Of a stretch of DNA of 64,000 nucleotides, positions 54,550 through 64,000 are shown piece after piece. The translations under genes were made by a program, and so were the position numbers. Within the stretch, counting starts at the first letter, position 1, and the number at the start of each line of letters is the position of its first letter. The notes beneath the pieces were generated by a model. It made no database searches and had not been told where the DNA came from. It was given only the letters and a program-made list of their open reading frames with translations. The stretch covers positions 434,001-498,000 of the forward strand of contig NW_024609953.1 in assembly GCF_016920785.2 (NCBI RefSeq), in the 5' to 3' direction. The stretch is from Ixodes scapularis. Lineage: Eukaryota; Arthropoda; Arachnida; Ixodida; Ixodidae.

Positions 54550-54969
54550 TGCCGCACGCGCAGCTGGCCAAGTAGGCAGCGCGCGCGTGTCCTAACGGTT
54601 ATCGCGCGTGCTTTCCACGCTGAAAGCCAGGGTTCGATTCCTGGCCGCGGAGGCGCATTTTTGTTGACTCTGTAAAGTAATGTTCTGGTAAATTCGAGAA
54701 CCATGTTGCTTGTTCGAGGTCAGAATGTTCTACGCGCCGAACCTTCTACGCCGAACGATCCAGAAACCCACGAGGGTACATAAGGGATTCCGCAGGGCGA
54801 ACGGAGTCAGTTTCGCACCAGCGTTCGACTCTGCTGCTACGCCGACTTCGACGCCCGCGACGCTCTATTATTATCTTTTGTACTCGTTTATTTTTGGCAG
54901 AAGTTCGCCACATTAAACGTTTGTTTCTTTCTGTTTATTTCCTGTTTTGTTTGGTCACCACCCGTGACA
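54550..54969 (+). repeat. Gypsy 5' LTR with tRNA-like A and B boxes
   Basis: It begins TGCCGC and ends GTGACA. It contains TGTCCTAACGG (54588) and GGTTCGATTCC (54631-54641, perfect B box). A TATTATTATC stretch and CATTAAACG near 54910 could serve Pol II initiation and polyadenylation. Confidence 0.88.
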
Positions 54970-54972
54970 TTT

Positions 54973-54990
54973 TGGTGGAGGTGCGGGGTA
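54973..54990 (+). other. Probable primer binding site
   Basis: TGGTGGAGGTGCGGGG begins 4 bp after the 5' LTR end and starts with TGG, as expected for pairing with a tRNA CCA end. The primer tRNA is not identified. Confidence 0.5.
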
Positions 54991-54994
54991 CCGC

Positions 54995-55918
54995 ATGCCC
55001 CTGCCGCGTACCCCTCCGAGGGCCCGCAGTGCAAGTTCGACGCCTAGCCCACGAAGAACCGACGAAAGCACTTCCGAAATCCGGTTCAGTCGTCGCACCC
55101 AAGGTCTACACCCGGAATTCGGACCTCTACCGCCCAAGACTAAGCAGCCAAGGAGGCCAACGATGGACAGCCAGTCGTCCCAGAACCCGTCCACCGCCAG
55201 CGTCGTATACCTGCCCGTCGCCCCACGCAACCCGACGCCGTTCCATGGTGAGGCCCATGAGGATGTGGAGGATTGGCTACAGCATTACGAACGAGTGGCC
55301 CGCCATAACCAGTGGACACCAGAGCAGTGCCTTCAGAACGTCTACTTCGCTCTGGAAGGCACGGCGCGCACCTGGTTCGAGAACCACGAAGCGTCGATTT
55401 CTACGTGGGAAGAGTTCCAGGCCGAGCTGCGACGCACCTTTGCCAACCAGCAGCGACGACAGCGTGCCGAAGAACTCCTCCAAGCAAGACACCAAGGGCC
55501 AAACGAGAGCGTCACAAGCTTCGTCGAAGACGTTCTCCGCCTCATGAACCGCGCCGACCCAAACGCTCCCGAAGAGAAAACGTTGCGGGTCCTAATGCGT
55601 GGCGTCAAAGAAAACATCTTCGGGGGCCTCGTACGGAGCCCGCCTACGACTGTCCAGGGTTTTATTACTGAGGCCACCAACATCGAACGTGCCCTTCACG
55701 CACGGGCCTCACACTACCAGAGACTTCCCGGCTTCGCTGCCCTCTCGCCGTCCAGCTGCAGCATCCCGGACATCCGCGACATCATCCGGGACGTCGTCCC
55801 GGAAGAACTCAGGAAGCTGCTGCCTGCTGCCAACCAGCCGGCTTCGCTGTCGAAGTTCAGCGCGCAATTCAACCGGAGACTCCTGCCAGCGTGGCCGCAG
55901 CCGATGAGCCGGCGCTGA
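54995..55918 (+). pseudogene. Gypsy gag, capsid part
   Basis: This 307-codon frame has a Gypsy-type capsid: NPTPFHGEAHEDVEDWLQHY, ALEGTARTWFENH, WEEFQAELRRTF, ARHQGPNESVTSFVEDV and LRVLMRGVKENIF. It ends by frameshift near 55900; the natural continuation is the nucleocapsid frame that follows. The copy therefore cannot make a full Gag without recoding. Confidence 0.85.
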
Positions 55919-56361
55919 CCTACGCCGCAGTGGCCCGAGGACCGTCGCCAACTGCTCAACACTACCCGGTGGCGCCACGACGAGACCCATCAACGCAGGC
56001 GTACCCCCGACGCAACGACGAAGTACGTCAGTACGACCGCCGAGAACAGCAGGCGCCAAGGAAAACCGACGTGTGGAGGACAGCGGATCGACGACCCATC
56101 TGCTACCACTGCGGGGAGGCCGACCATATCTACCGTCGTTGTCCCTACCGGCAAATGGGCCTGCGTGGGTTCCACCCGAACGACCCACGCCCGAGGTACG
56201 GCGAACGCCCTCGCGACATCGAGGAGTACCTCCGACGTTCGCCCTCCCCAGTGTCGTCTCTCCGCCGTGAAGCCCGCTCCCCATCGCCACGACGTTCAGC
56301 CTCCCCAGCGCCACGATCCCGCCGAGAGAGCCTGTCTCCCCTGCGTCGTCGGGAAAACTGA
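55891..56361 (+). pseudogene. Gypsy gag, nucleocapsid with CCHC knuckle
   Basis: It reads DEPALTYAAVARG, then ICYHCGEADHIYRRCPY, a CX2CX4HX4C zinc knuckle, then an arginine/serine-rich tail. It is in a different frame from the capsid part. Its stop at 56359-56361 lies about 100 bp before the first Met of pol. Confidence 0.85.
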
Positions 56362-56455
56362 GTGCGGCAACGCCTGGAGGTGACGTTGCCGAAAACGACG
56401 GAAGCAAACAGCCTCCAAGAACGCCGGAGCGCTCCCACTCTCTCGACGCCCCGCA

Positions 56456-59400
56456 TTGCACCGACACGCCTGCAACGGTGTCAGCAACCTAAACGTTGTT
56501 ATTGATGGCCAAAACGCATCGGCACTCGTTGACACCGGGGCAGACTACTCAGTATTGAGTGGGAGGCTCTCTCGCCACCTTCGAAAAGTCACGACGCCGT
56601 GGGATGGACAGCAGATACGAACCGCCGGAGGACACCTCATCACGCCTGTCGGAAGGTGCACCGCTCGCGTCGAAATTCACGGCGAGACGTGTCCTGTGAG
56701 ATTCGTCATTCTACAAGACTGTTCCAGAGACGTCATTCTCGGCATGGACTTTTTGTGTGAATACGGCGCCGTCATCGACCTTGGAGAAAACAGATTGACG
56801 CTGCGGACACCTGTTCCGCCTTCAGAGAAACTCCAAACTGCGTCAGCCGCCGTCCGAGTCGCCGCCGACCACGTGAATCTACCGCCGCGACCAAGTGTTG
56901 TCGTACCCGTCGTGACCGATGCAGCTACCCGTAGCGAAGTTCTTCTGGAAGGTAACCTCCAGTTGCTCCTGGGAAGAGGAATAGGCGTCGCACGAGGAGT
57001 AGCTGAACTTCAGGATGGCCGCACTGTGGTCCTCGTGACGAACTTCCGGAATGAACCGCAACACCTCACAAAAGGTGCAGCCGTTGGCCACGTCGAGGAT
57101 CTCCGAAACTCCGCCGAAATCGCTGCCATTACTGATGAATCCTCGCCACCTCAGCAAGACGGTACGTCGCCAGCGCAACTCGACATCGACCCTAAGCTTC
57201 CGGACCCGAAACGACGGCAGCTGATTAACCTCCTCGCCGAATACCGTGACTGCTTTGCGACGTCGTCGAAGGTACGCCAAACAGCCGTTGCGAAGCACCG
57301 CATCATTACCGAGGACGATGCGCGCCCTGTGCATCGATCACCGTACAGAGTCTCCGTTAAAGAAAGGGAGGTGATCCAGGAGCAAGTTCAAGAGATGCTG
57401 AACGACGACATAATCCAGCCATCAAGCAGTCCGTGGGCCTCTCCAGTCGTACTGGTTAAGAAGGACGGAACGCTTCGGTTCTGCGTGGACTACCGGCAGC
57501 TGAACGCGGTGACGAAGAAAGACGTCTACCCACTCCCCCGAATCGACGACACGTTAGACCGGCTGCGCCACTCTCGATACTTCTCATCGATGGACCTGAA
57601 GAGCGGCTACTGGCAGATCGAAGTCGACGAACGGGACCGAGAGAAGACAGCTTTCGTCACGCCGGATGGGCTGTACGAGTTCAAGGTAATGCCCTTCGGT
57701 CTATGTACGGCGCCAGCAACTTTCCAGCGTGTTATGGACACCGTACTGGCAGGACTGAAGTGGCAGAGCTGTCTGGTCTACCTCGATGACGTCGTGGTAT
57801 TTTCCAGCGACTTCGACGAGCACTTGCGACGACTCCGAGCTGTTCTTCAAGCCATGCGGACCGCTGGACTCACCCTCAAGCCGTCAAAGCGTCGGTTCGC
57901 CTATGACGAACTGAAGTTTCTAGGTCACGTGGTTAGCAACGAAGGCGTGCGCCCAGACCCTGAGAAGACTCGCGCCGTCGCGTCATTTCCAGCGCCGACA
58001 GACAAAAAGGCCGTGCGAAGATTCCTTGGACTTTGCGCCTACTATTGTCGCTTCGTTCGGGATTTCGCACGGATTTCCGCACCGCTCACAAACCTCACGA
58101 AGGACGCCGAGAGGTTCGAATGGGCCGAGGAACAGCAGCAAGCATTCGACGAGCTGAAGCGACGACTCCAGACGCCTCCGGTTCTTGGACATTTCGATCA
58201 GGATGCGGACACCGAGATTCACACTGACGCAAGTAACGCAGGACTTGGCGCGGTACTAGTTCAAGTACAAGAAGGCACCGAACGAGTCATCGCCTACGCA
58301 AGTCGGACACTGTCCAAGGCAGAGAGAAATTACTCCACGACTGAGAAAGAATGCCTTGCGGTCGTCTGGGCAATCACGAAATTTCGTCCGTACTTGTACG
58401 AAAGCCCGTTCCGCGTAGTCACGGACCACCACTCGCTCTGCTGGCTTGCGAACCTCAAGGACCCGTCAGGACGCCTTGCTCGATGGAGCCTCCGGCTACA
58501 AGAGTTCAACATGACTGTGGTTTACAAGTCAGGACGCAAGCACAGCGACGCTGACTGCCTGTCCAGGGCCCCTGTCGAAACACCTTCCGTCAGCAACGAC
58601 GACGATGATGACGTGTGCTTTCTAGGGGCAGTGAACACCGATGACATGGCACGACGTCAACGAGACGATCCGGAGCTGCGAGCCTTAATCGAGCACCTGG
58701 AAGGGCGCGGCGGTACCGTACCCCGTGTTTTCTCACGAGCCGTGCCGACCTTCGCCATTCGACAAGGTGTACTCTACAAAGAGAACTTCGGGGACAACAA
58801 CTCGCCGTGGCTGCTGGTAATCCCAACCGACCTTCGAGGGGAGATCTTTCAAGCATGTCACGACGACCCGACGTCCGGACACCTTGGATACAGCCGGACA
58901 CTGGCCCGTATTCGTGAAAAGTATTACTGGCCCAAGCTCCCCAAGACCGTCCACCTGTACACACGATCATTCCACGAGTGCCAGCGACGCAAGAAACCTC
59001 CGACGAGGCCGGCCGGACTCCTGCAGCCTATTTCTCCTCCAACTGCACCCTTCCAGCAGATCGGAATGGATCTACTTGGTCCTTTTCCGCCTTCGACGTC
59101 GGGGAACCGCTGGATCATCGTCGCCACAGATTATCTCACGCGGTACGCCGAAACGAAAGCTCTTCCTTCGGGGACTGCTGTGGAAGTTGCCAAGTTTTTC
59201 ATTGAGTCCATCGTCCTCCGGCACGGCGCTCCAGAAGTTCTGATTACAGATCGCGGATCATCGTTCATGGCACAACTGACCCAAGAAATCCTCCGACTCA
59301 GTCACACCAGCCGTCGTCGTACAACTGCGTACCACCCGCAGACCAACGGGCTGACGGAGCGACTCAACAAGACAATCGCCGATATGATCTCTATGTACGT

Positions 59401-59719
59401 CGACGTAGAGCACAAGACGTGGGACGAGGTGTTGCCCTACGTCACGTTCGCCCACAATACGGCGGTTCAAGAGACCACTGGATTCACCCCTTTCCAGCTG
59501 GTACATGGTCGGAAGGTAACGACCATGCTGGACGCCATGCTGCCCCATGAGCCATCTGGCAACGAGAGCGACGACGCCCAGGCGGTTGCTCAACGCGCCG
59601 AAGAAGTTCGCCAGCTCGCCCGACTCCTGATTCAAGACCAGCAACGCGTCGACGCCGGCCGCTACAACCTTCGTCGCAGGGACGTCCACTTCCAGCCCGG
59701 AGATAGGGTGTGGGTATAG
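56456..59719 (+). pseudogene. Gypsy pol: protease, RT, RNase H, integrase; premature stop
   Basis: A 1087-codon frame has protease SALVDTGADYS (about 24-33), RT with FCVDYRQLNAVT and LVYLDDVVVFS (YLDD near 441) and RNase H TEIHTDASNAGLGAV (near 585). The integrase HHCC region (CHDDPTSGHLG ... FHECQRRK, about 800-845) has Phe in place of the first Cys of the CxxC pair. The DDE core follows: GMDLLGPF, ITDRGSSF and GLTERLNKT. The frame ends at TAG 59717-59719 after GDRVWV. About 60 codons of family-like C-terminus continue in frame after it to a TAG near 59908, so the TAG is a nonsense mutation. The true start is probably upstream by frameshift from gag. Confidence 0.9.
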
Positions 59720-59997
59720 ACGCCCATCCGTCGCCGCGGCCTCAGTGAGAAATTGCTGAAACGATACTTTGAACCCTACAAAGTGCTTCGTCGATTCGGG
59801 GATCTGAACTACGAGGTGATGCCCGACGGAACAAGGACTTCGTCACGCCGCCCTCCACGACCGGAAGTCGTCCACGTCGTGCGACTGAAGCCGTACTACG
59901 CTCGATAGGACTGTGGACCTTATGTGACTCTTTAGTTTACCGTTCTGTTTTATTTGCTTCATTTTGTTTTGGGGTTGCATCGGGACGATGCACTTTT

Positions 59998-60013
59998 TTA
60001 AAGGGGGGAGTAA
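59998..60013 (+). other. Polypurine tract
   Basis: AAAGGGGGGAGTAA immediately precedes the 3' LTR, in the expected place for plus-strand priming. Confidence 0.8.
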
Positions 60014-60438
60014 TGCCGCACGTGCAGCTGGCCAAGTAGGCAGCGCGCGCGTGGCCTAACGGTTATCGCGCGCGCTTTCCACGCTGAAAGCCAGGGTTCG
60101 ATTTCTGGCCGCGGAGGCGCATTTTTGTTGACTCTGTAAAGTAATGTTCTGGTAAATTCGAGAACCATGTTGCTTGTTCGAGGTCAGAATGTTCTACGCG
60201 CCGAACCTTCTACGCCGAGCGATCCAGAAACCCACGAGGGTACATAAGGGATTCCGCAAGGCGAACGGAGTCGGTTTCGCACCAGCGTTCGACTCTGCTG
60301 CTACGCCGACTTCGACGCCCACGACGCTCTATTATTATCTTTTGTACTCGTTTATTTTTGGCACAAGTTCGCAACATTAAACGTTTATTTCTTTCTGTTT
60401 ATTTCGTAACTTGTTGCTTGCACGACTGAAACGGGCCA
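60014..60438 (+). repeat. Gypsy 3' LTR with tRNA-like A and B boxes
   Basis: The first 392 bp are colinear with the 5' LTR with no length change. It contains TGGCCTAACGG (60052-60062) and GGTTCGATTTC (60095). The last 33 bp differ markedly from the 5' LTR, although an ATAT duplication follows the final CA. Confidence 0.8.
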
Positions 60439-60442
60439 ATAT

Positions 60443-60670
60443 ATCATTATCAGGGGCGATATATTTGCACGCGTATATGGTGATATATGGACGTATTTAC
60501 GCACTTATACGGCCAGATCTGGCAGTATTTGCCCACCTATATGGCGAAATACGGCCGTATTAGCTCCCATATCTGGCGAAATACAGCCCTATTTGACTGC
60601 TTATATTATTATATCTGAACGTATATAAAATATATCAGGGCCATATCTGACATTTTCGTACGGGTAGCCA
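60443..60670. repeat. AGATCTGGC/ATATA palindromic element, copy 2
   Basis: Repeated ATATGG.GAAATACGG and GGCCAGATCTGGCAGTATTT units, many self-complementary, end in CATTTTCGTACGG, the inverse of the start of 51776. Confidence 0.6.
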
Positions 60671-61060
60671 CAGGACTTCCGGCCATGAACTTCCGTGCTC
60701 GTGTTTCGGTTTTGGTTTCGAGCAGTTGTGTTTTCTGACTTTATTAAAAGTGTACGTGACTCTGTAGAAAACTATTGATTGGGAAGACTCCTGAAACCAT
60801 ATTAAATCGCCTGGCGAAAAAGAAAGAGAAAATTTTGGGGTTTGTTAGTGTCCCATATGTAGGTCGGAAATGCGCAGAATGATTTTCTCGCTGAATTTCA
60901 TGGACGTGGTCACGTACCTTCAGCCTGCAGGATGTCACGTGAACTCATCAGCGTGTCACGTGGCATCGTGACGTCACGGTGTCTTTGACGGGACTAGTGT
61001 CAGGCGACACCACGACGTAACAGTGATATCACGTGATACAGCGAGAGTGGCCAGTGCATA

Positions 61061-61094
61061 CCGATGATGCCACCCGGATAGGTGGCGAAACGTC
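61061..61094 (+). ncRNA. Hammerhead-like motif (Penelope type)
   Basis: CCGATGA (61061-61067) is followed by one unpaired T, a perfect 6-bp stem GCCACC/GGTGGC with a 6-nt loop, then GAAACGTC (61087-61094). This is the core order of Penelope-associated hammerheads, with C in place of the conserved U in CUGANGA. That change would be expected to impair cleavage. Confidence 0.5.
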
Positions 61095-61629
61095 CGTGTT
61101 GTTGTTATTTTTTGTGCTGTGTTAAGCCAGAGTAAACTTATTTTATTATGGCTACCCCTGGCTTTTTAACATATTTGAAGCGATTAGTTCGTACGTAATG
61201 TTACGATAAGGGGGCGTGATCCTAATTCTGGTGGATCACGTGACACCTTTAGACGTTTACAAGTACGGCCTTAGGACGCCGCCATTTGCTGCTGAAGCAG
61301 TGACTTGCTTACACCCCCCTCCGCTTTACGAGGGTGTACACCCCTCTCCCCCTCATTTTCTGAAGGCGCCCCTTAATTCGCTACGACTCCTCTATTCTCA
61401 ATGCAACCCCCCCCCCCCCAACCCCCCTAAGAATTTAGACCCCCCCCCCTAATTTCAGTTCCTGGGGAAACCCCTGTGCTGAATTGGGTAAGTTGTCTAA
61501 TAATCCAGCCCAGTCAGGCCTCGCCAAGGTGTGTCAGGGTGGTCAGACTGGCGTATTAATAGAGCATTTGGCATTCTGGGCGCCCAGATCAGCTTCTGAA
61601 GCCTGGTTGCCTGCAATCATCTACAGTCG

Positions 61630-62010
61630 TCGGTACGACGACCAGCACAGGCCTGCACATGCGGATAATCACAAATTATCACAAGCTAGGCTAGCGCATG
61701 CCAGTACAGACCCTCACCGACTAGCCGCGGTCAACACAGACCATCACAGATCGTCACAGGGCATCACAGCCTCACAGGTAAGCACATGCCACCACAGATC
61801 ACCACAGAACTGTACATGCCAGCACAGACCATCACAAACTAGTACAGGCCACAACAGACCGTCACAGGTCATCACAGGCAAGCACAGAAAATTACATACC
61901 ATCATAAACTGGCAAAGGCCAGTACAGGCCACAACAGATCGTCACAGGTCATCACAGGCAAGCACAGAAAATTACATACTATCATAAACTGGCAAAGGCC
62001 AGTACAGGCC
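61630..62010 (+). repeat. 10-bp-period minisatellite with 80-bp higher-order unit
   Basis: Nearly every 10 bases repeat an NNCACAGRCC-like word. Positions 61841-61920 and 61921-62000 are two copies of an 80-bp unit differing at two bases, with a partial third copy. Confidence 0.9.
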
Positions 62011-63001
62011 AGTATAGACCGTTAGCGGCCTGAACGAGCGCCTTCTGCCCCTTGAGTCCTCCGATGTGACCTTAATAACATTTCAAGAGTCGTAACAACG
62101 CATCGACCGAAACCCTCGCTTTAGCTTCAAAAGAAACTAAATTCAGATCGAGGATGTTTCTCATTCTACTCAGCAACATGTTATTATCCAAGGATTAATA
62201 TAAATCTTTTATATATAGGCATATAAAAGCACAGGCCTTCTAGGGAAGGGGAGCTGTCAAGCCACTCCTCTGAATTGCGAAGGGACAAACAACCTTTAAG
62301 ACGGACGTACTCCAAACATATCTATGAATACAGCAAACACCTTCTGCCACGAACCGTTTTCACTGGCCAGCACGGGAACGGTTCCCTTAGATTTTTTACC
62401 AGAAACTTTAGCGCAAAAAAAGAAAGCGAACCCCCTAAAGCCTTACACACTTCGGGCTTTACAGTCAAGATGTCCTTTCTGTTTCTTTTTTTTTTTTTTC
62501 AGAAACCTCTGAAATTGCAGTAAATGAAACGCGTCCAGTGGGAATTTTTCGAGTTTTCTGAGGTAATGTGGAAAAGGCCACTTGAGTAGTGGGGAAACGC
62601 ACCAAATGTTGGGGAAGCATGGTCTTTCGATTCGCTAACTGTCACAATTAAGAATCAAATAAAAGAAAAAAAGAATACAGGGACGATGGTTTGGTAGAGC
62701 CCTAGTCGCTCCCGGTAATATCGTCTGCTGGTACCAAGTCACTTGGGGTTTTTTGAACAGATATCGACAGCTCAGTTAATTTCATTATTTTACAATTTAT
62801 GTACAACTCTGCTTATTGTAGCATTTCACATGCAAGATATTCCCACATATTTACATTCCGCATTACTAAATAAGCACGTTCACGCTCGGGACCCAAAGTT
62901 CAGTGAAGGCGAATCCGTCTTTAATGAAAGGAAGCATCAGAAGCGTGACGTCTCGTCACTCATCATCTGCCCTTATGCCGCGTATACTTGAGGGGATTTT
63001 A
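62011..63001. other. Intergenic sequence without recognised features
   Basis: No gene or terminal repeats are recognised. Confidence 0.4.
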
Positions 63002-63107
63002 GAGCCGGGTGGCGAAGTCGACTCGTCGTTGGTGGAAACCCATGGATATGGATCCCGGAATGATCCAGGTTTTCCGCCAGCGACGAATCGATTTCGCCAC
63101 CCGGCTC
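63002..63107. repeat. Foldback hairpin, about 48-bp arms
   Basis: GAGCCGGGTGGCGAAGTCGA at the left is matched by the inverse of GAGCCGGGTGGCGAAATCGA at the right. Related pieces (TTTCCGCCAGCG) recur just downstream. Confidence 0.8.
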
Positions 63108-63419
63108 CAGAATCCACTTTCCGCCAGCGTGGATCCGCCGCGGATCCGCAAGTGTAAAGGTGCCGTTAGGCATCCCCTGTACCGCGGAAACCCGGAGCAC
63201 GTCAGCGATCACGGATGTGTATGACGGTTCTCCCTTACCCTTGCTGAATACGCCTGGCTGAGGTGCACGGCGTTTGAATTATCTGTGCCACTTTTCTTAA
63301 TCTACTAAAAGGAAGCCGATTATGCGTGGGACATCTTGTGTGCCGTGCTGTTGGAGTGGTCGCAGCCCGCCTTCCATCTCAAGTGCTTTCTTCCAGAGTC
63401 AATAACCTTCTATATAAAG

Positions 63420-63450
63420 CACACGCACACACACAAACACACACACACAG
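63420..63450. repeat. (AC)n microsatellite
   Basis: About 15 AC units with two interruptions. Confidence 0.9.
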
Positions 63451-63489
63451 CATAACTTTTACTGTTTTTTTCGTTAGTAGTACAAACAA

Positions 63490-64000
63490 TCTAAAAGGAG
63501 AGACAAAAAAAGTGAAAGCCGTTTACAACTCCCTGTAACACCGAATTAGAGCGCAGCTCTTGAGGAGGAGGGGGGAAGGGTACTGGGAGGGTGAAGTCAC
63601 CTGGGGGGGTCACGTGACCTTGGGGGTCACGTGACGATGCCGATGATGTCATCAGTGACGTCACTGATGACGTCATCAATGACGATGACGATGCGGACTC
63701 CGATGACGTCATCGGCGATGATGACGATGACGATGCGGATGTTGGTGACGTCATCAGTGACGTCACTGATGACGTCATCTGTGATGATGACGATGACGAT
63801 GCGGATGCCCCCCCGAAGTCACGTGACACCCCCAGGTCACGTGACCACCCCCAGGGTCACGTGACCCCCGCCGAGGTCACGTGACCTCCCCGATGACGTC
63901 ATCGTCACTGATGACGTCACCGGCATCCGCATCGTCATCGTAATCATCACTGATGACGTCATCAGTGACGTCACTGATGACCTCACCGGCATCCGCATCG
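63490..64000 (-). mobile_element. Satellite-core MITE-like element, copy 3, runs off the window
   Basis: It begins with the inverse of the family's right flank (AAAGCCGTTTACAACTCCCTG), then TTAGAGCGCAGCTCTTGAGG. The core from 63598 is an array of GGTCACGTGACC and GATGACGTCATC palindromes separated by GATGACGATGCGGA-type spacers. The far end is outside the window. Confidence 0.75.

Larger units (their letters stand above)
54550..60438 (+). mobile_element. Gypsy/Metaviridae LTR retrotransposon, recent but mutated
   Basis: It has the order 5' LTR, primer-site-like TGGTGGAGG, gag, pol (protease, RT, RNase H, integrase), polypurine tract and 3' LTR. ATAT flanks both ends (54546-54549, 60439-60442), the same 4-bp target as the solo LTR at 41021. 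Direct comparison of the first 392 bp of both LTRs shows about 11 differences. No envelope gene is present. Confidence 0.9.

Noticed and set aside
63628..64000. CRISPR array
   Set aside because: The repeats are palindromic and contiguous with low-complexity spacers in a eukaryotic context; there is no repeat-spacer regularity.

Overview
The window looks like repeat-rich animal nuclear DNA, most likely from an arthropod and plausibly a tick or other chelicerate. The signs are a metabolic gene split into small exons by multi-kilobase introns, abundant BED, THAP, CENP-B and Mutator-type transposon relics, and Penelope, CR1/Jockey and Gypsy retroelements. No bacterial-type gene organisation is seen. 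The species assignment is inference.

Positions 1-27300 hold the 3' half of one host gene on the + strand, FTCD (formimidoyltransferase-cyclodeaminase). Seven exons at 854-1003, 4612-4800, 8193-8354, 15314-15357, 16233-16371, 22833-22928 and 25982-26068 join in frame into 288 residues ending in a stop codon. They cover the end of the formiminotransferase domain and the whole cyclodeaminase domain; the upstream exons lie outside the window. The introns are packed with transposable elements: a Penelope C-terminal relic (1-280), piggyBac-like TTAA elements, foldback elements, hAT elements, a degenerate Gypsy pol split by a Tigger element that itself holds a hAT, and an intact 691-codon Mutator-like transposase gene on the minus strand (9095-11170) with a CpG-rich 5' flank.

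Positions 27300-41000 are intergenic. They contain a 4.36-kb terminal-inverted-repeat element (30647-35008) that split a reverse transcriptase relic, two members of a MITE-like family with interchangeable palindromic cores (35247-35887, 37335-37690), a 690-bp foldback (36480-37165), and a piggyBac-like element (38782-40888) that contains a BED-finger hAT.

Positions 41000-50700 contain a solo Gypsy LTR (41021-41430) with a tRNA-like segment, a frameshifted CR1/Jockey-type LINE (about 41510-45750), two arrays of a 17-bp repeat, a TCACGTGA palindrome cluster and a CCAAT-bearing MITE.

Positions 50700-64000 contain more foldbacks, a THAP-domain fragment, and a nearly complete Gypsy element (54550-60438, LTRs about 97% identical) with mutated gag and pol. 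They also hold a hammerhead-like motif, a 10-bp-periodic minisatellite, and at the right edge a dense array of CRE (TGACGTCA) and E-box (TCACGTGA) palindromes.

Only FTCD and possibly the Mutator-like ORF look functional; the rest is transposon debris in nested layers.
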